A stretch of DNA of 64,000 nt from positions 186,001-250,000 of the forward strand of contig JAPPAK010000006.1 of the NCBI GenBank assembly GCA_026705605.1, given 5' to 3'. Positions 15,570 to 24,338 of the stretch are shown here, piece after piece. Within the stretch, counting starts at the first letter, position 1, and every line of letters starts with the position of its first letter. The translations under genes were made by a program, and so were the position numbers. The notes below the pieces were generated by a model, which worked only from the letters and a program-made list of their open reading frames with translations, had not been told where the DNA came from and ran no database searches. The stretch is from Chloroflexota bacterium. GTDB lineage: Bacteria > Chloroflexota > Dehalococcoidia > Tepidiformales > Tepidiformaceae.

Positions 15570-16505
15570 CTACCCCACCAGCGCCGCCACCTCCTCGACC
15601 TCCTCCGCCGTCAGGACCCAGTCAACTGCTGCCGCGTTCGCATCGAGCTGCTCGGGCTTCGTCGCTCCCGAGATGACGCTCGACACGTGCGACTGCGACG
15701 ACAGCCAGCCGATCGCCAGATCGAGCACGGTGTGGCCGCGCTCCTCCGCCCACGCCTCAAGCTTCTCCAGCGTCTCGAAGTTGGTGTCGGTCAGGACGCC
15801 CTGGGCGCGGTCCCCCCACGCCGCCAGCCGCGTCCCCTCCGCCGCCCGCTGTCCGGGACGGTACTTGCCCGTCAGGAACCCGCTCGCCAGCGGGAAGTAG
15901 GGCAGCATGCCCAGCCCGTAGTGGTTGCAGGCCGGCACCACCTCCGCCTCCACCGCCCGCTCCATCAGGTTGTAGTGGTTCTGCGCCGAGACCATCTTCG
16001 TCAGGTGATGCGTCTCCGCCGTCCAGTGCGCCTCCGCGATCTGCCAGCCCCTGTAGTTCGAGTTGCCGAGGTAGCGCACCTTCCCCGACCGCACCAGGTC
16101 GTCGAGCGCGCGCAGCGTCTCCTCGATCGGCGTGTCGGGGTCGGGCATGTGCATCTGGTAGAGGTCGATGTAGTCCGTGCCCAGACGACGCAGGCTTGCC
16201 TCGCACGCCTCCACGATGCGGTGGCGCGACCCGCCCCGGTGCATCGGCCCCTCGCCCATGGGCGCCGCGAACTTCGTCGCGATGATGACCTCGTGCCGGC
16301 GCGCTCCCAGCGCCCGGCCCAGCATCTCCTCCGAGGCGCCCCGCCCGTACACGTCCGCCGTATCGAAGAGCGTAATGCCCGCATCGAGCGCCGCGTTCGT
16401 GACCTTCTCGGCTGCTTCGTAGTCGATGCGCATGCCGAAGTTGTTGCAGCCCAGTCCCGCCAACGAGACATGCAGGCCCGACCGTCCAAGCCGCCGGTAC
16501 TCCAT
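15570..16505 (-). CDS. Aldo/keto reductase
   Basis: NADPH-dependent oxidoreductase of the AKR (TIM-barrel) family, 311 aa. The catalytic Asp and Tyr are in ITLFDTADVYGRG (near residue 47), the Lys in IIATKFAAP (near 76), and the His in YQMHMPDPDTP (near 118). It resembles the YghZ/Kv-beta type group. ATG 16505 is preceded by AGGGGG; an upstream frame extension is rejected. It is convergent with the PIN toxin gene and divergent from the LuxR-type regulator. Substrate unknown. Confidence 0.9.
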   Translation of the reverse strand: MEYRRLGRSGLHVSLAGLGCNNFGMRIDYEAAEKVTNAALDAGITLFDTADVYGRGASEEMLGRALGARRHEVIIATKFAAPMGEGPMHRGGSRHRIVEACEASLRRLGTDYIDLYQMHMPDPDTPIEETLRALDDLVRSGKVRYLGNSNYRGWQIAEAHWTAETHHLTKMVSAQNHYNLMERAVEAEVVPACNHYGLGMLPYFPLASGFLTGKYRPGQRAAEGTRLAAWGDRAQGVLTDTNFETLEKLEAWAEERGHTVLDLAIGWLSSQSHVSSVISGATKPEQLDANAAAVDWVLTAEEVEEVAALVG

Positions 16506-16621
16506 CGTTCCCCCTGTCGCCGGACTCCCCCGGCGCGCGCCCGAGTATAGGCCGCGCATCCCGCATCCGCCCCGCGGGTCGGGGGAGGTAAATCGCCGTC
16601 CCCGGCTGCTACCGTTCTCGC

Positions 16622-18160
16622 ATGCCCGAGCGCCGCCGCGGACGCCCCCCGCACCCCGACCTCCTGACGCCCGCCGAGCGCCGCGTCCTCGAGGAGCTGC
16701 GCAAGGGGGGCACCAACGCCGAGATCGCCGTCCGCATCGGCATCGGCCCCGAGACCGTCAAGACCCACATTTCGAGCATGCTCGCCAAGCTCGAGCTGAA
16801 GGACCGCCAGCAGCTCGCCGCCTGGCGCGAAGAGGATGCGCCCCGCCGCCGCTGGCTCCTCGCCCCCTTCCTGGTGCGGCCGCTGGTGGCCGCGGGAGTC
16901 GTGGCTGGCGTGGCGGTCGTGATCGCGGTGATCCTGATCCTGCTCGCACTGGTCCGAGGCGAGCGGGAAGGCCTGTACGTCGAAGGCGTCGGGGAGATCG
17001 AGGGACCGGTGGGCATCTTCGTTGTTGCAGAGCCGGTGGAGCGCTCTCAGGGTTCGTCGAACTGCATCGATGTTCGCCACTACGCTGCCGCCCTTGACTT
17101 GGGGACGGGTGAGGACTGGATCGTCAGGGATCTAGAAACGAGGGAGTGCTGGGACACCCGGATGGCCGGCGACCCCGTGGCGCTGGTGGGAGATCGGCTC
17201 CTCGTCTCGACAAGCGAAGCCATCCACTTGGTCGCCCTTGATGGCCAGCTTGAGGCCGTTCTCTTTCGATCTGACGACCAATCCAGCGAAGGACTCTCCG
17301 ATCCAATCGTGTCCCCCGATGGCTCGATGATCGCTTTCGTCATCGATCGCCCCTATCCCCGAGGAGACGACAGCCTTGTCGTCCTCGACCTTCAGACCGG
17401 GGATGAGGCGCTCCGCATTGAGGCAGGCGATTCTCGCATCGGCCCCCCCGCCCCGCAGTCCAAGACTCTTGGGGAACTGCAGCTAGTGCGTTGGAGTGTG
17501 GACGGGACGGCGCTCTGGGCCATGTCTCACGCGAGAGGGGCCAACCAGGGCATCGACAGGCTTCATCTCATCATCACGCTTGATGGCGATGTCTACGTGG
17601 TCCACCAGGGATACGAAAACCGGCTCAGGTTCTCACCCGACCTCCGTTATGCGATCTCCGTACGCTGGGACGGCGCCCCGAGATTCGACTCCCTTACTGT
17701 GACCGAACTCTCCACCGGGCGCTCTCTGCTGAGGCTGACAGGCGAGGACGGGGGCAATCTGGCGCATGTGGTGGGACCCGTCGACGGTCAGTACGCCTAT
17801 GCAGTACTCCCGCTCGGCGTCTCTGAACACTTCACTAGGTGGGAGCCGGTTCGTGGTCTCGTGCTGAACTCCATTCCCCTAGAGCATGCACTCGCTGTCC
17901 ACCTCGTCGATCTCGCTACGGGCGAGACGACTGTCGTAGACCCAGACGATGGGAAAATGCTGGATGAGATCGAGCTGGCAATACTGCACGAGCAGAACCT
18001 CGACTTTCTGCCGAACTTGGGCCGCTGCTTCGAGGACTATCCGGCTCTGGTGGCCTGCCGGGCGACCGACGAGGTGTTCAGCAGGGCGGTACCCCGGACC
18101 CGGGGTAATGCGTCTGTCGGCAATACGCTAGTCGGCTACATCTGGGCCAACCAGGAGTAG
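16622..18160 (+). CDS. LuxR-type HTH, membrane-anchored regulator with extracytoplasmic propeller-like domain
   Basis: Protein of 512 aa. Residues ~15-65 form a GerE/LuxR helix-turn-helix (LLTPAERRVLEELRKGGTNAEI, then GPETVKTHISSMLAKLEL). One strong membrane helix (about residues 85-115) follows. About 390 residues beyond it would be outside the cytoplasm. That part has repeated strands such as IVSPDGSMIAFV and VVLDLQTGDEA, typical of WD40/TolB-like beta-propellers. There is no receiver domain. The design is like ToxR/CadC one-component receptors but with a LuxR-type head. The N-terminal 70 residues closely resemble those of the protein at 58689-60941. Ligand and targets unknown. Confidence 0.75.
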   Translation: MPERRRGRPPHPDLLTPAERRVLEELRKGGTNAEIAVRIGIGPETVKTHISSMLAKLELKDRQQLAAWREEDAPRRRWLLAPFLVRPLVAAGVVAGVAVVIAVILILLALVRGEREGLYVEGVGEIEGPVGIFVVAEPVERSQGSSNCIDVRHYAAALDLGTGEDWIVRDLETRECWDTRMAGDPVALVGDRLLVSTSEAIHLVALDGQLEAVLFRSDDQSSEGLSDPIVSPDGSMIAFVIDRPYPRGDDSLVVLDLQTGDEALRIEAGDSRIGPPAPQSKTLGELQLVRWSVDGTALWAMSHARGANQGIDRLHLIITLDGDVYVVHQGYENRLRFSPDLRYAISVRWDGAPRFDSLTVTELSTGRSLLRLTGEDGGNLAHVVGPVDGQYAYAVLPLGVSEHFTRWEPVRGLVLNSIPLEHALAVHLVDLATGETTVVDPDDGKMLDEIELAILHEQNLDFLPNLGRCFEDYPALVACRATDEVFSRAVPRTRGNASVGNTLVGYIWANQE

Positions 18161-18222
18161 CTAACGGCCTGGGGTGCGAGCGTGTTGCCGTCTCTCTCGC
18201 CAGACTGTCCGCCTCCCCGCCC

Positions 18223-18621
18223 CTATCCCGTGAACCGCACCACCGGCGTCGTCCGCCCCCAGAGCTCCTCCAGCCGGTAGTACTCCCGCTTCTCCGGCGA
18301 AAATACGTGCACGATCACGTCGCCGAAGTCGATGAGCACCCAGCCGCTTTCCTTCCGGCCCTCCTGGTGGCGTGGCGGCACCCCTGCCTCCTTGAGTTCA
18401 TGCCCCAGCCGTTCCACGATGGCGCCGAACTGCAGCGGCGAGTGCGCCGTCGCCAGCACGAAATAGTCGGCGAAGCTCGACGCCTTGCCGATGTCCAGCA
18501 GCGCGATGTCCTCAGCCTGCAGCTCGGAGAGTAGGTCGATGACGCGGTGGGCGAGTGGCTCGGGTTCCAGAGCGCGCGCTCCATTCCGCCTGACGCGGTC
18601 TCTGGGAGAATAGCACAGCAA
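18223..18621 (-). CDS. rsfS: Ribosomal silencing factor RsfS
   Basis: RsfS/YbeB/Iojap-family protein of about 132 aa that binds L14 and keeps the ribosomal subunits apart during starvation. Family features are clear: AEDIALLDIGKASSFADYFVLATA (residues ~35-58), HSPLQFGAIVERLGHELKEAG and GWVLIDFGDVIVHVFSPEKREYY with the final LEELW. The start is uncertain: the frame opens at a TTG at 18621, the same base where mnmA starts on the other strand, and no ATG or GTG lies between it and the conserved domain. Confidence 0.92.
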   Translation of the reverse strand: MLCYSPRDRVRRNGARALEPEPLAHRVIDLLSELQAEDIALLDIGKASSFADYFVLATAHSPLQFGAIVERLGHELKEAGVPPRHQEGRKESGWVLIDFGDVIVHVFSPEKREYYRLEELWGRTTPVVRFTG

Positions 18622-19712
18622 TGAGCGCCCCCCGCGTCGTCTGCGCCATGTCTGGCGGTGTCGATTCCTCCGTCGCCGCCGCCCTCCTCGTCGAGCAGGG
18701 CTACGACGTCGTGGGCGTCACCATGCGCCTCTGGACCGAGGAGCGCCCCGACCAGCTCCGCGGCCACCAGCAGTGCTGCAGCGTCGAGGACATCGGCGAC
18801 GCGCGCCGCGTCGCCGGCCAGCTCGGCATCCGCCACTACGTCCTCAATTTCGAGGATGCCTTCCGCGAGCACGTCGTCGACCCCTTCGTCGACGAGTACG
18901 CCGCCGGCCGCACCCCCAACCCCTGCGCCCGCTGCAACGAGCACATCAAGTACCGCGCCCTCCTCGACCGCCTCCCCGCCTTCGACGGCGACTACCTCGC
19001 GACCGGCCACTACGCCCGCGTCGCCCACGGCGAGGAAGGCGCCCCCCACCGCCTCCTCAAGGGCGTCGATGACTCCAAGGACCAGTCGTATGTGCTCTAC
19101 ATGCTCGGGCAGGATCAGCTCGCGAAGCTCCTGCTCCCCGTCGGCGGACTGCGTAAGGACGACGTCCGCGAGGTCGCCCGGCGGGCTGGCCTCGATGTCG
19201 CGGAGAAGCCCGATAGCGTCGAGATCTGCTTCGTGCCCGGCAACGACTACCGCGCCTTCGTCACCGAGCGCGTCGAGCCCCGCCCCGGCGAGCTGCGCGA
19301 CGCCGACGGCGCCGTGCTCGCCACGCACGAGGGCGTAACCGGCTTCACCGTCGGCCAGCGCAAGGGACTCGGTGTCGCCCTGGGCGAGCCCCGCTACGTC
19401 ACCGCCATCGACGCCGCCACCAACGTCGTCACTATCGGCGAGGAGGACGACCTGTACGCCGATCACGCCGCCGTTGACTCGATCTACTGGGTGGCGGGAG
19501 CCCCTCCTGCCCTTGGCGAGCCCATCGAGGCCAAGGCCCGCTACAAGGCCGAGGCCGCCCCCGCCACGCTCACCGAGGCCGCCGCCGGGAACACCGCCAC
19601 GGTGCGCTTCGACCGCCGCCAGCGCGCCCTCACCCCCGGCCAGGCCATCGCCTTCTACCGCGGCGATGAGGTGCTGGGCGGGGGCACCATCGCCCGGGCG
19701 TGGCGTGACTGA
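18621..19712 (+). CDS. mnmA: tRNA-specific 2-thiouridylase MnmA
   Basis: Makes the 2-thio group of s2U34 in tRNA-Lys, -Glu and -Gln, with sulfur relayed by a persulfide chain; 363 aa. The PP-loop SGGVDSS is at residues 11-17, the first catalytic Cys in TPNPCARCNEHIKY (C102), and the second in SVEICFVPGNDY (C203). The C-terminal beta-barrel domains are complete. It is divergent from rsfS, with the two start codons abutting. Confidence 0.97.
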   Translation: MSAPRVVCAMSGGVDSSVAAALLVEQGYDVVGVTMRLWTEERPDQLRGHQQCCSVEDIGDARRVAGQLGIRHYVLNFEDAFREHVVDPFVDEYAAGRTPNPCARCNEHIKYRALLDRLPAFDGDYLATGHYARVAHGEEGAPHRLLKGVDDSKDQSYVLYMLGQDQLAKLLLPVGGLRKDDVREVARRAGLDVAEKPDSVEICFVPGNDYRAFVTERVEPRPGELRDADGAVLATHEGVTGFTVGQRKGLGVALGEPRYVTAIDAATNVVTIGEEDDLYADHAAVDSIYWVAGAPPALGEPIEAKARYKAEAAPATLTEAAAGNTATVRFDRRQRALTPGQAIAFYRGDEVLGGGTIARAWRD

Positions 19713-19724
19713 GGCAGCGCAGCG

Positions 19725-21710
19725 GTGAAGCGATGGCTGCTGGCCGTGCTCGTGGCAGCCGTCGCGCTCCCACTCGTGGCGCAGCAGTCCACCGGCGCGC
19801 AGCTGAACGGCGCCTCCTCCCTCCAGATCGTGCTCTGGCAAGACATCGACTCACCCACCGAACTCGCCCTGAGCGTCCGGCCCGAGGACGGACGCTGGGA
19901 TGACCTCGGGACGGTCCCCGTCGAGCTCGCTCGCGTCAACTCCTCGCGAAGCTACCGCTACGGCGACCTTGGTGTGGGCGGCGTCGAGCTTCGCGTCTGG
20001 CAGCCGGCCTCCGGTCTCGGACAGCACTTCATCAGCGCCCGTCGCGAAGGTGGCGACTGGTACGACGTCGGCACCGTCCCGATCGTGCTGACCTTCCGGA
20101 CCGACGACGGTCGCTACCGCTATGGCAATCTCACCCTCTCCCTGCCCACGCCGGAACCCGACCGCGCCCTGCTCGTCGCCGTGGGAGCCGAGCACTCCTG
20201 CGCCCTCCGGGCGTCTGGCGAGATCGTCTGCTGGGGTGACAATGCCCGCGGCCAGACCGATGTCCCGCCCGGCCGCTACCGCTCCCTGAGCGCCGGCGAG
20301 TGGCACACCTGCGGCCTGACCTACGCCTCCCGCGTGGTGTGCTGGGGCGATAACTTCAGCGGCCAGACCGACGCCCCGCGCGGCCGCTTCCGCTCCCTGA
20401 GCTCGGGGCTGGCCCACACCTGTGCCGTCGCCAGTCAGGGCGGGGTCGTCTGCTGGGGGGCCAACGGCAACGGCCAGGGCGACCCGCCTTCCGGGACCTT
20501 CCGCTCCCTGAGCGCCGGCGCCGCGCACACCTGCGGGCTGCGGAACTCGGGACGCGTCGAGTGCTGGGGCGACGACGCCCGGGGCCAGTCCGACCCGCCC
20601 TCCCGCCGCTACCTTTCGATCGCCGCCGGCGCCGACCACACCTGCGCCCTGCGCGAGTCGGGCCGGCTCGACTGCTGGGGCGAGGGCCACTGGCGCAACG
20701 CCTCTCCCGGTCCCTACCGCTCCCTGTCGGCGAGCGGCGCCGCCACCTGCGCGCTCGATCAGGCCGGCGAGGTCCTGTGCCGGGGCAGCGTCGCCGACCC
20801 GCCACCCGGCGCCTACCGCTCGCTGAGCGTCGGGCCCGCCCACGCCTGCGCCGTCGACGAGTCCCATGCCGTCGTCTGCTGGGGGAACGGCCTTGACTCC
20901 GGCGCCGCGGAGGCGCCCGCCGGGACGTACACCTCAGTCGCCGCCGGCAACCTTCACTCCTGTGCCCGAACGGCGTCGGGGGAACTGGTCTGTTGGGGGA
21001 GCGACGCGAACGGACGCACCAGCGCGCCTTCGGGGCGCTACCGCTCACTGAGCGCGGGCGCCTGGCACAGCTGCGCGGTGGACGATGAAGGGGAGGTGGC
21101 GTGCTGGGGGGCGAACATCGACGGAAGCACCGACGCGCCTCCTCGAACCTACCGCGCGGTCAGCGTCGGGTTTGCCCACAGCTGCGGCCTGCGCGACTCG
21201 CGCACGATCGGCTGCTGGGGCCTGAACCAGTTTGGCCAGGCGGATGCGCCGTCCGGACGCTACCGCTTCGTCAGCGCCGGCCACGCCCACACTTGCGCCG
21301 TCAGAACCTCGGGCGCGCTCGTCTGCTGGGGAGGCGCCTGGCACGGCCAGCTCGACGTCCCCTCCGGCAACTACCGCGCCGTGAGCGCCGGCGGGGACTT
21401 CGCCTGCGCCCTGGGCAGCGACCGGCAACTCGCCTGCTGGGGCGCCAATGACTATGGCAAGGCGGAACCGCCCGAGGGGCGCTTCCTCTGGGTCGGGACC
21501 GGCCAGCACCACGCCTGCGCCGTCAGCGAAGAGGGCGAGATGCTCTGCTGGGGCCAGAACAACCACGGCCAGACCGATGCCCCCGAGGGTCGCTTCCGTT
21601 CCGTGAACGCGGGCGCCATCCACACGTGCGCCATCCGCGACACGGGCGAGGCCGTCTGCTGGGGTCACGAGCTCCACGCCCGCGCTCGGCCCCCTGTCGA
21701 TCTCCAGTAG
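19725..21710 (+). CDS. Secreted RCC1-repeat (beta-propeller) protein
   Basis: Exported protein of 661 aa. A signal peptide (MKRWLLAVLVAAVALPLVAQQ) is followed by an N-terminal region of ~130 aa with a duplicated motif (WDDLGTVPVEL...YRYGDL and WYDVGTVPIVL...YRYGNL). Then come 14 RCC1-type units of ~37 residues with the pattern YRSLSAG-x-x-HTCAL-R-x-SG-x-x-x-CWG-x-N-x-x-GQ. Fourteen units would make two seven-bladed propellers. Nearly each unit has two Cys about ten residues apart, which suits disulfides outside the cytoplasm. GTG start 19725 lies 12 bases after mnmA. Function unknown; binding or adhesion is likely rather than catalysis. Confidence 0.8.
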   Translation: MKRWLLAVLVAAVALPLVAQQSTGAQLNGASSLQIVLWQDIDSPTELALSVRPEDGRWDDLGTVPVELARVNSSRSYRYGDLGVGGVELRVWQPASGLGQHFISARREGGDWYDVGTVPIVLTFRTDDGRYRYGNLTLSLPTPEPDRALLVAVGAEHSCALRASGEIVCWGDNARGQTDVPPGRYRSLSAGEWHTCGLTYASRVVCWGDNFSGQTDAPRGRFRSLSSGLAHTCAVASQGGVVCWGANGNGQGDPPSGTFRSLSAGAAHTCGLRNSGRVECWGDDARGQSDPPSRRYLSIAAGADHTCALRESGRLDCWGEGHWRNASPGPYRSLSASGAATCALDQAGEVLCRGSVADPPPGAYRSLSVGPAHACAVDESHAVVCWGNGLDSGAAEAPAGTYTSVAAGNLHSCARTASGELVCWGSDANGRTSAPSGRYRSLSAGAWHSCAVDDEGEVACWGANIDGSTDAPPRTYRAVSVGFAHSCGLRDSRTIGCWGLNQFGQADAPSGRYRFVSAGHAHTCAVRTSGALVCWGGAWHGQLDVPSGNYRAVSAGGDFACALGSDRQLACWGANDYGKAEPPEGRFLWVGTGQHHACAVSEEGEMLCWGQNNHGQTDAPEGRFRSVNAGAIHTCAIRDTGEAVCWGHELHARARPPVDLQ

Positions 21711-21718
21711 ACCCGCTC

Positions 21719-22144
21719 CTAGAGGGGGTTGCGCCAGCGAAGCCCGGGAAAACGGGAAAAGTCCGCGTCGTTCGAATGCACCTCGGCTTGGTACTCCATC
21801 GCCAGCGCGGCAACGTGGGCGTCGTTCACGAGGTTCCCGCCAACGCCGGCGGCCGCTAGCGCCCGCCGCAGAAGCGTTAGGTGTTCCGGTCCCGGATTCA
21901 ATTGTGAGACGTGGGGAAGGCGGAACCACTCTTCGACCGTCTCGAGGGCCAGTTCGGGTGGTGCCGGTTCCCGCATAACGTGGGTGCCCGCTGTCAGCCG
22001 GATGAAGCCGGTGGTAACCGACCAGGGCAGTCCGACCTGCTCCCTGCCGTTGAGCAGGTTGTTCCACCAGCGGCGGGCGGCCCTGTAATTTGGGGAAGAG
22101 TCGTTGTAGGCGTATAGGAGCAGGTTTAGGTCCGGGACGATCAC
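21719..22144 (-). CDS. PIN-domain toxin (VapC-like)
   Basis: PIN nuclease of 141 aa. The acidic residues appear in IVPDLNLLLYAYN (Asp5), ETVEEWF and GNLVNDAHVAALA (near residue 107) and VHSNDADFSRFPGLRWRNPL at the C terminus. This C-terminal FSRFPGLRWxNP form is typical of a large VapC subgroup first known from mycobacteria. It overlaps the RHH antitoxin gene upstream by four bases. It is convergent with the RCC1 gene. Confidence 0.9.
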   Translation of the reverse strand: MIVPDLNLLLYAYNDSSPNYRAARRWWNNLLNGREQVGLPWSVTTGFIRLTAGTHVMREPAPPELALETVEEWFRLPHVSQLNPGPEHLTLLRRALAAAGVGGNLVNDAHVAALAMEYQAEVHSNDADFSRFPGLRWRNPL

Positions 22145-22425
22145 TCCCGCATCTTCTGCAGAAGCTCTTGGAGTTCAAGGTCTGCATCGAGTTCTTTCAG
22201 CTTCAGGGGGTCCACTCCCGGGGCGAACCCGCTGCAGATTGGCTTCACCCGGAAGGTTGGGCGCTCATCCTCGGGGACGACCGGCAAGTCGTGCTTCTTC
22301 GGGGGGTCGGACAGCCCCCGTCGCAGGGCGTCGTTCACGACCTGCCTGAACGGCCTCCCAAGCCGGCGAGCCCGCGCCTTGAGGACCGCGGCAAGATCAT
22401 CGTCCAGCGTCAAGGTTGTTCTCAT
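22141..22425 (-). CDS. Ribbon-helix-helix antitoxin (VapB-like)
   Basis: Antitoxin of 94 aa. The N-terminal RTTLTLDDDLAAVLKARARRLGRPFRQVVNDALRRGL is a ribbon-helix-helix DNA-binding domain; the rest is a flexible toxin-binding tail. It lies upstream of and overlaps the PIN toxin. A short palindrome covers its start codon, as expected for an autorepressor. Confidence 0.88.
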   Translation of the reverse strand: MRTTLTLDDDLAAVLKARARRLGRPFRQVVNDALRRGLSDPPKKHDLPVVPEDERPTFRVKPICSGFAPGVDPLKLKELDADLELQELLQKMRE

Positions 22426-22437
22426 GAAACTATCATG
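22423..22437 (-). promoter_or_regulatory. Candidate operator over the start of the vapBC pair
   Basis: Inverted repeat CATGA-aacta-TCATG whose left arm contains the start codon of the antitoxin. Arms are only five bases, so chance is possible, but the placement matches the stronger palindrome at the MazF-type module (27754-27773). The close promoter-like ATGATAGT suggests a leaderless or nearly leaderless message. Confidence 0.4.
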
Positions 22438-22529
22438 CTGCCTCTGTTCGACGATGTCCAGAGACGCTGTGTGAAATTCCGTGCTGCAGCCGTCGACGCC
22501 CCCGCCGCCGCCCTGCTATCCTCAATCTA

Positions 22530-22604
22530 CTCGGGTGACTGGCGAATACGCGGAGTACCGCGGGGGAGCCCGAGCAAACACAAGCATGGCCGCTCGCCTG
22601 GGCC
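22530..22604 (+). ncRNA. ZTP (pfl) riboswitch
   Basis: Upstream of purH. P1 pairs CTCGGG (22530-22535) with CCCGAG (22569-22574). Inside are the conserved ACTGGCGAA, the P2 hairpin CGCGG-AGTA-CCGCG (22549-22562) and GGGGAGCC. A linker leads to the conserved GCCGCTCGCCTGGGCC that forms the pseudoknot. It senses ZTP/ZMP, the signal of 10-formyl-THF shortage, and fits purH, whose substrate is ZMP (AICAR). Confidence 0.93.
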
Positions 22605-22630
22605 GGTCCGTTCATTCGGACGGGCCTTTT
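22601..22630 (+). terminator. Intrinsic terminator of the ZTP riboswitch
   Basis: Stem GGCCGGTCCG (22601-22610) / CGGACGGGCC (22617-22626) with one mismatch, loop TTCATT, then TTTT. Its left arm shares bases with the conserved CCTGGGCC of the aptamer, so ligand binding should prevent it and let purH be transcribed. Confidence 0.85.
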
Positions 22631-22663
22631 GCTTCTCTGGCAGAGGAGCAACGGAGGTGAGCC

Positions 22664-24229
22664 GTGCGTGCTCTTCTAGGCGTCTACGACAAGACCGGGA
22701 TCGAGGATTTCGCCAGGGGGCTCCACGCCCTCGGCTGGGAGCTCGTCTCGACCGGCGGCACGAAGCGGGCGATTGAGGCGGCCGGTGTCCCCGTCACCGG
22801 CATCGAGCAGGTCACGGGCTTTCCCGAGATGCTCGATGGCCGCGTCAAGACGCTCCACCCCGCCGTCCACGCGGGTATCCTCGCCCGCCGCGACCTGCCC
22901 GAGCACAACGCCGCCCTCGGTGAGCACGGCTTCGGGACCATCGACCTCGTCGCCTGCAACCTCTACCCGTTCCGGGCGGTGGTCACGCAGGAGGGCGGCG
23001 CCTCCCTCGCCGAGGGCATCGAGAACATCGACATCGGCGGCCCCACGATGCTGCGCGCCGCCGCCAAGAACCACGCGGACGTCGTCGTCCTTGCCGACCC
23101 CGCCGACTACGCGGCAACGCTCGAAGCGCTGGCCGCGGGTGGGCTTGATGCGGACGCCCGCCGCCGCCTCGCCTGGAAGGCGTTCCAGCACGTCGCCAGC
23201 TACGACAGCGCCGTCGCCGAGTGGCTCTGGGACGGTGACGAGTCCCCGCCCGAGCTGAGCGTTCCCCTCGAGCGCGTCGCGGGGCTGCGCTACGGCGAGA
23301 ATCCGCACCAGGGCGCTGCGTTTTACCGCGATGGCTCGCTCGGCGAGGACGCCCTCGGCGGCATCGCCACCGCCGCACAGCACCACGGCAAGGAGCTCTC
23401 CTACAACAACTACCTCGACGCCGACGCCGCCTGGAACGCCGTCAACGACTTTCCCGAGCCCGCCTGCGTCATCGTGAAGCACACGAACCCCTGCGGCGCC
23501 GCCACTCGCGACGACCTGCGCGAGGCCTACCGCCTCGCCGTCGTCACCGACCCGGTGAGCGCCTTCGGCGGCATCGTCGCCTTCAACCGCCCCCTCGACG
23601 AAGAGCTCGCGCGCGAGCTGCGGGAGTACCGCAACCCCACCGACGGCTCAACGCGCATGTTCTACGAGATCGTGATCGCACCCGAGTACACGGAGGAGGG
23701 CCTGCGCGTGCTCAAGGGCAAGTCGAAGGACCTGCGCATCCTTGAGTCTCGGCCCCGCTCGCGCGGGGGCCGCTCGCTGCGGCAGGTGGGCGGCGGCTGG
23801 CTCCTCCAGGACGCCGACGAGATCGCTCCCGAGGAGATCGACTACCAGGTCGTCTCGAAAACGCAGCCCACCGAACAGCAACTCGCCGACCTGCGCTTCG
23901 CCTGGCGCTGCGTGAAGCACGTCAAGAGCAACGCCATCACGCTGGCCAAGGATGGCCGCCTTCTCGGCATGGGCAGCGGCCAGCCCAACCGCGTCAAGAG
24001 CGTCGAGATCGCGATGGAGAAGGCCGGCGATGAGCTGCGGGGCGCAGCCCTCGCCAGCGACGCCTTCTTCCCGTTCTCGTGGAATGATGCCGTCGAGCGC
24101 GCCTGCCAGGCGGGCGTCGCCGCCATCGCCCACCCCGGCGGCAGCCTGCGCGACCAGGACTGCATCGACTGCTGCGACAAGTACGGCGTAGCGCTCGTCT
24201 TCACCGGCACGCGCCACTTCCGGCACTAG
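22664..24229 (+). CDS. purH: Bifunctional AICAR transformylase / IMP cyclohydrolase PurH
   Basis: Last two steps of purine synthesis: formylation of AICAR and ring closure to IMP; 521 aa, full length. The N-terminal MGS-like cyclohydrolase domain (YDKTGIEDFARGL, STGGT, GRVKTLHP) covers about residues 1-150. The transformylase domain follows, with RYGENPHQ, catalytic KHTNPCG near residue 270 and DPVSAFGGIVAFN. The GTG start has a strong GGAGGTGAG site. The gene is under the ZTP riboswitch. Confidence 0.98.
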   Translation: MRALLGVYDKTGIEDFARGLHALGWELVSTGGTKRAIEAAGVPVTGIEQVTGFPEMLDGRVKTLHPAVHAGILARRDLPEHNAALGEHGFGTIDLVACNLYPFRAVVTQEGGASLAEGIENIDIGGPTMLRAAAKNHADVVVLADPADYAATLEALAAGGLDADARRRLAWKAFQHVASYDSAVAEWLWDGDESPPELSVPLERVAGLRYGENPHQGAAFYRDGSLGEDALGGIATAAQHHGKELSYNNYLDADAAWNAVNDFPEPACVIVKHTNPCGAATRDDLREAYRLAVVTDPVSAFGGIVAFNRPLDEELARELREYRNPTDGSTRMFYEIVIAPEYTEEGLRVLKGKSKDLRILESRPRSRGGRSLRQVGGGWLLQDADEIAPEEIDYQVVSKTQPTEQQLADLRFAWRCVKHVKSNAITLAKDGRLLGMGSGQPNRVKSVEIAMEKAGDELRGAALASDAFFPFSWNDAVERACQAGVAAIAHPGGSLRDQDCIDCCDKYGVALVFTGTRHFRH

Positions 24230-24236
24230 GGGACGC

Positions 24237-24332
24237 TAGTGAGTAGTGGCTGGTGGTTGGTGGCTCGCCCCCGCCCTTCCCCTCGGGGAGTCGGGAGGGG
24301 ACCAGTCACTAATCACTAACCACTAGCCACTC
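24237..24332. repeat. Inverted array of ACCACTA-type repeats with GC-rich centre
   Basis: Between purH and the tRNA-Ser gene. The left arm is TAGTGAGTAGTGGCTGGTGGTTGGTGGCT (split over 24237-24267); the right arm ends ACTAATCACTAACCACTAGC. The centre contains a CCCGCCCTTCCCC...GGGAGTCGGGAGGGG region that can pair. Same family and same inverted layout as the array at 9043-9141; both sit between convergent transcripts. Confidence 0.65.
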
Positions 24333-24338
24333 GTTAAC

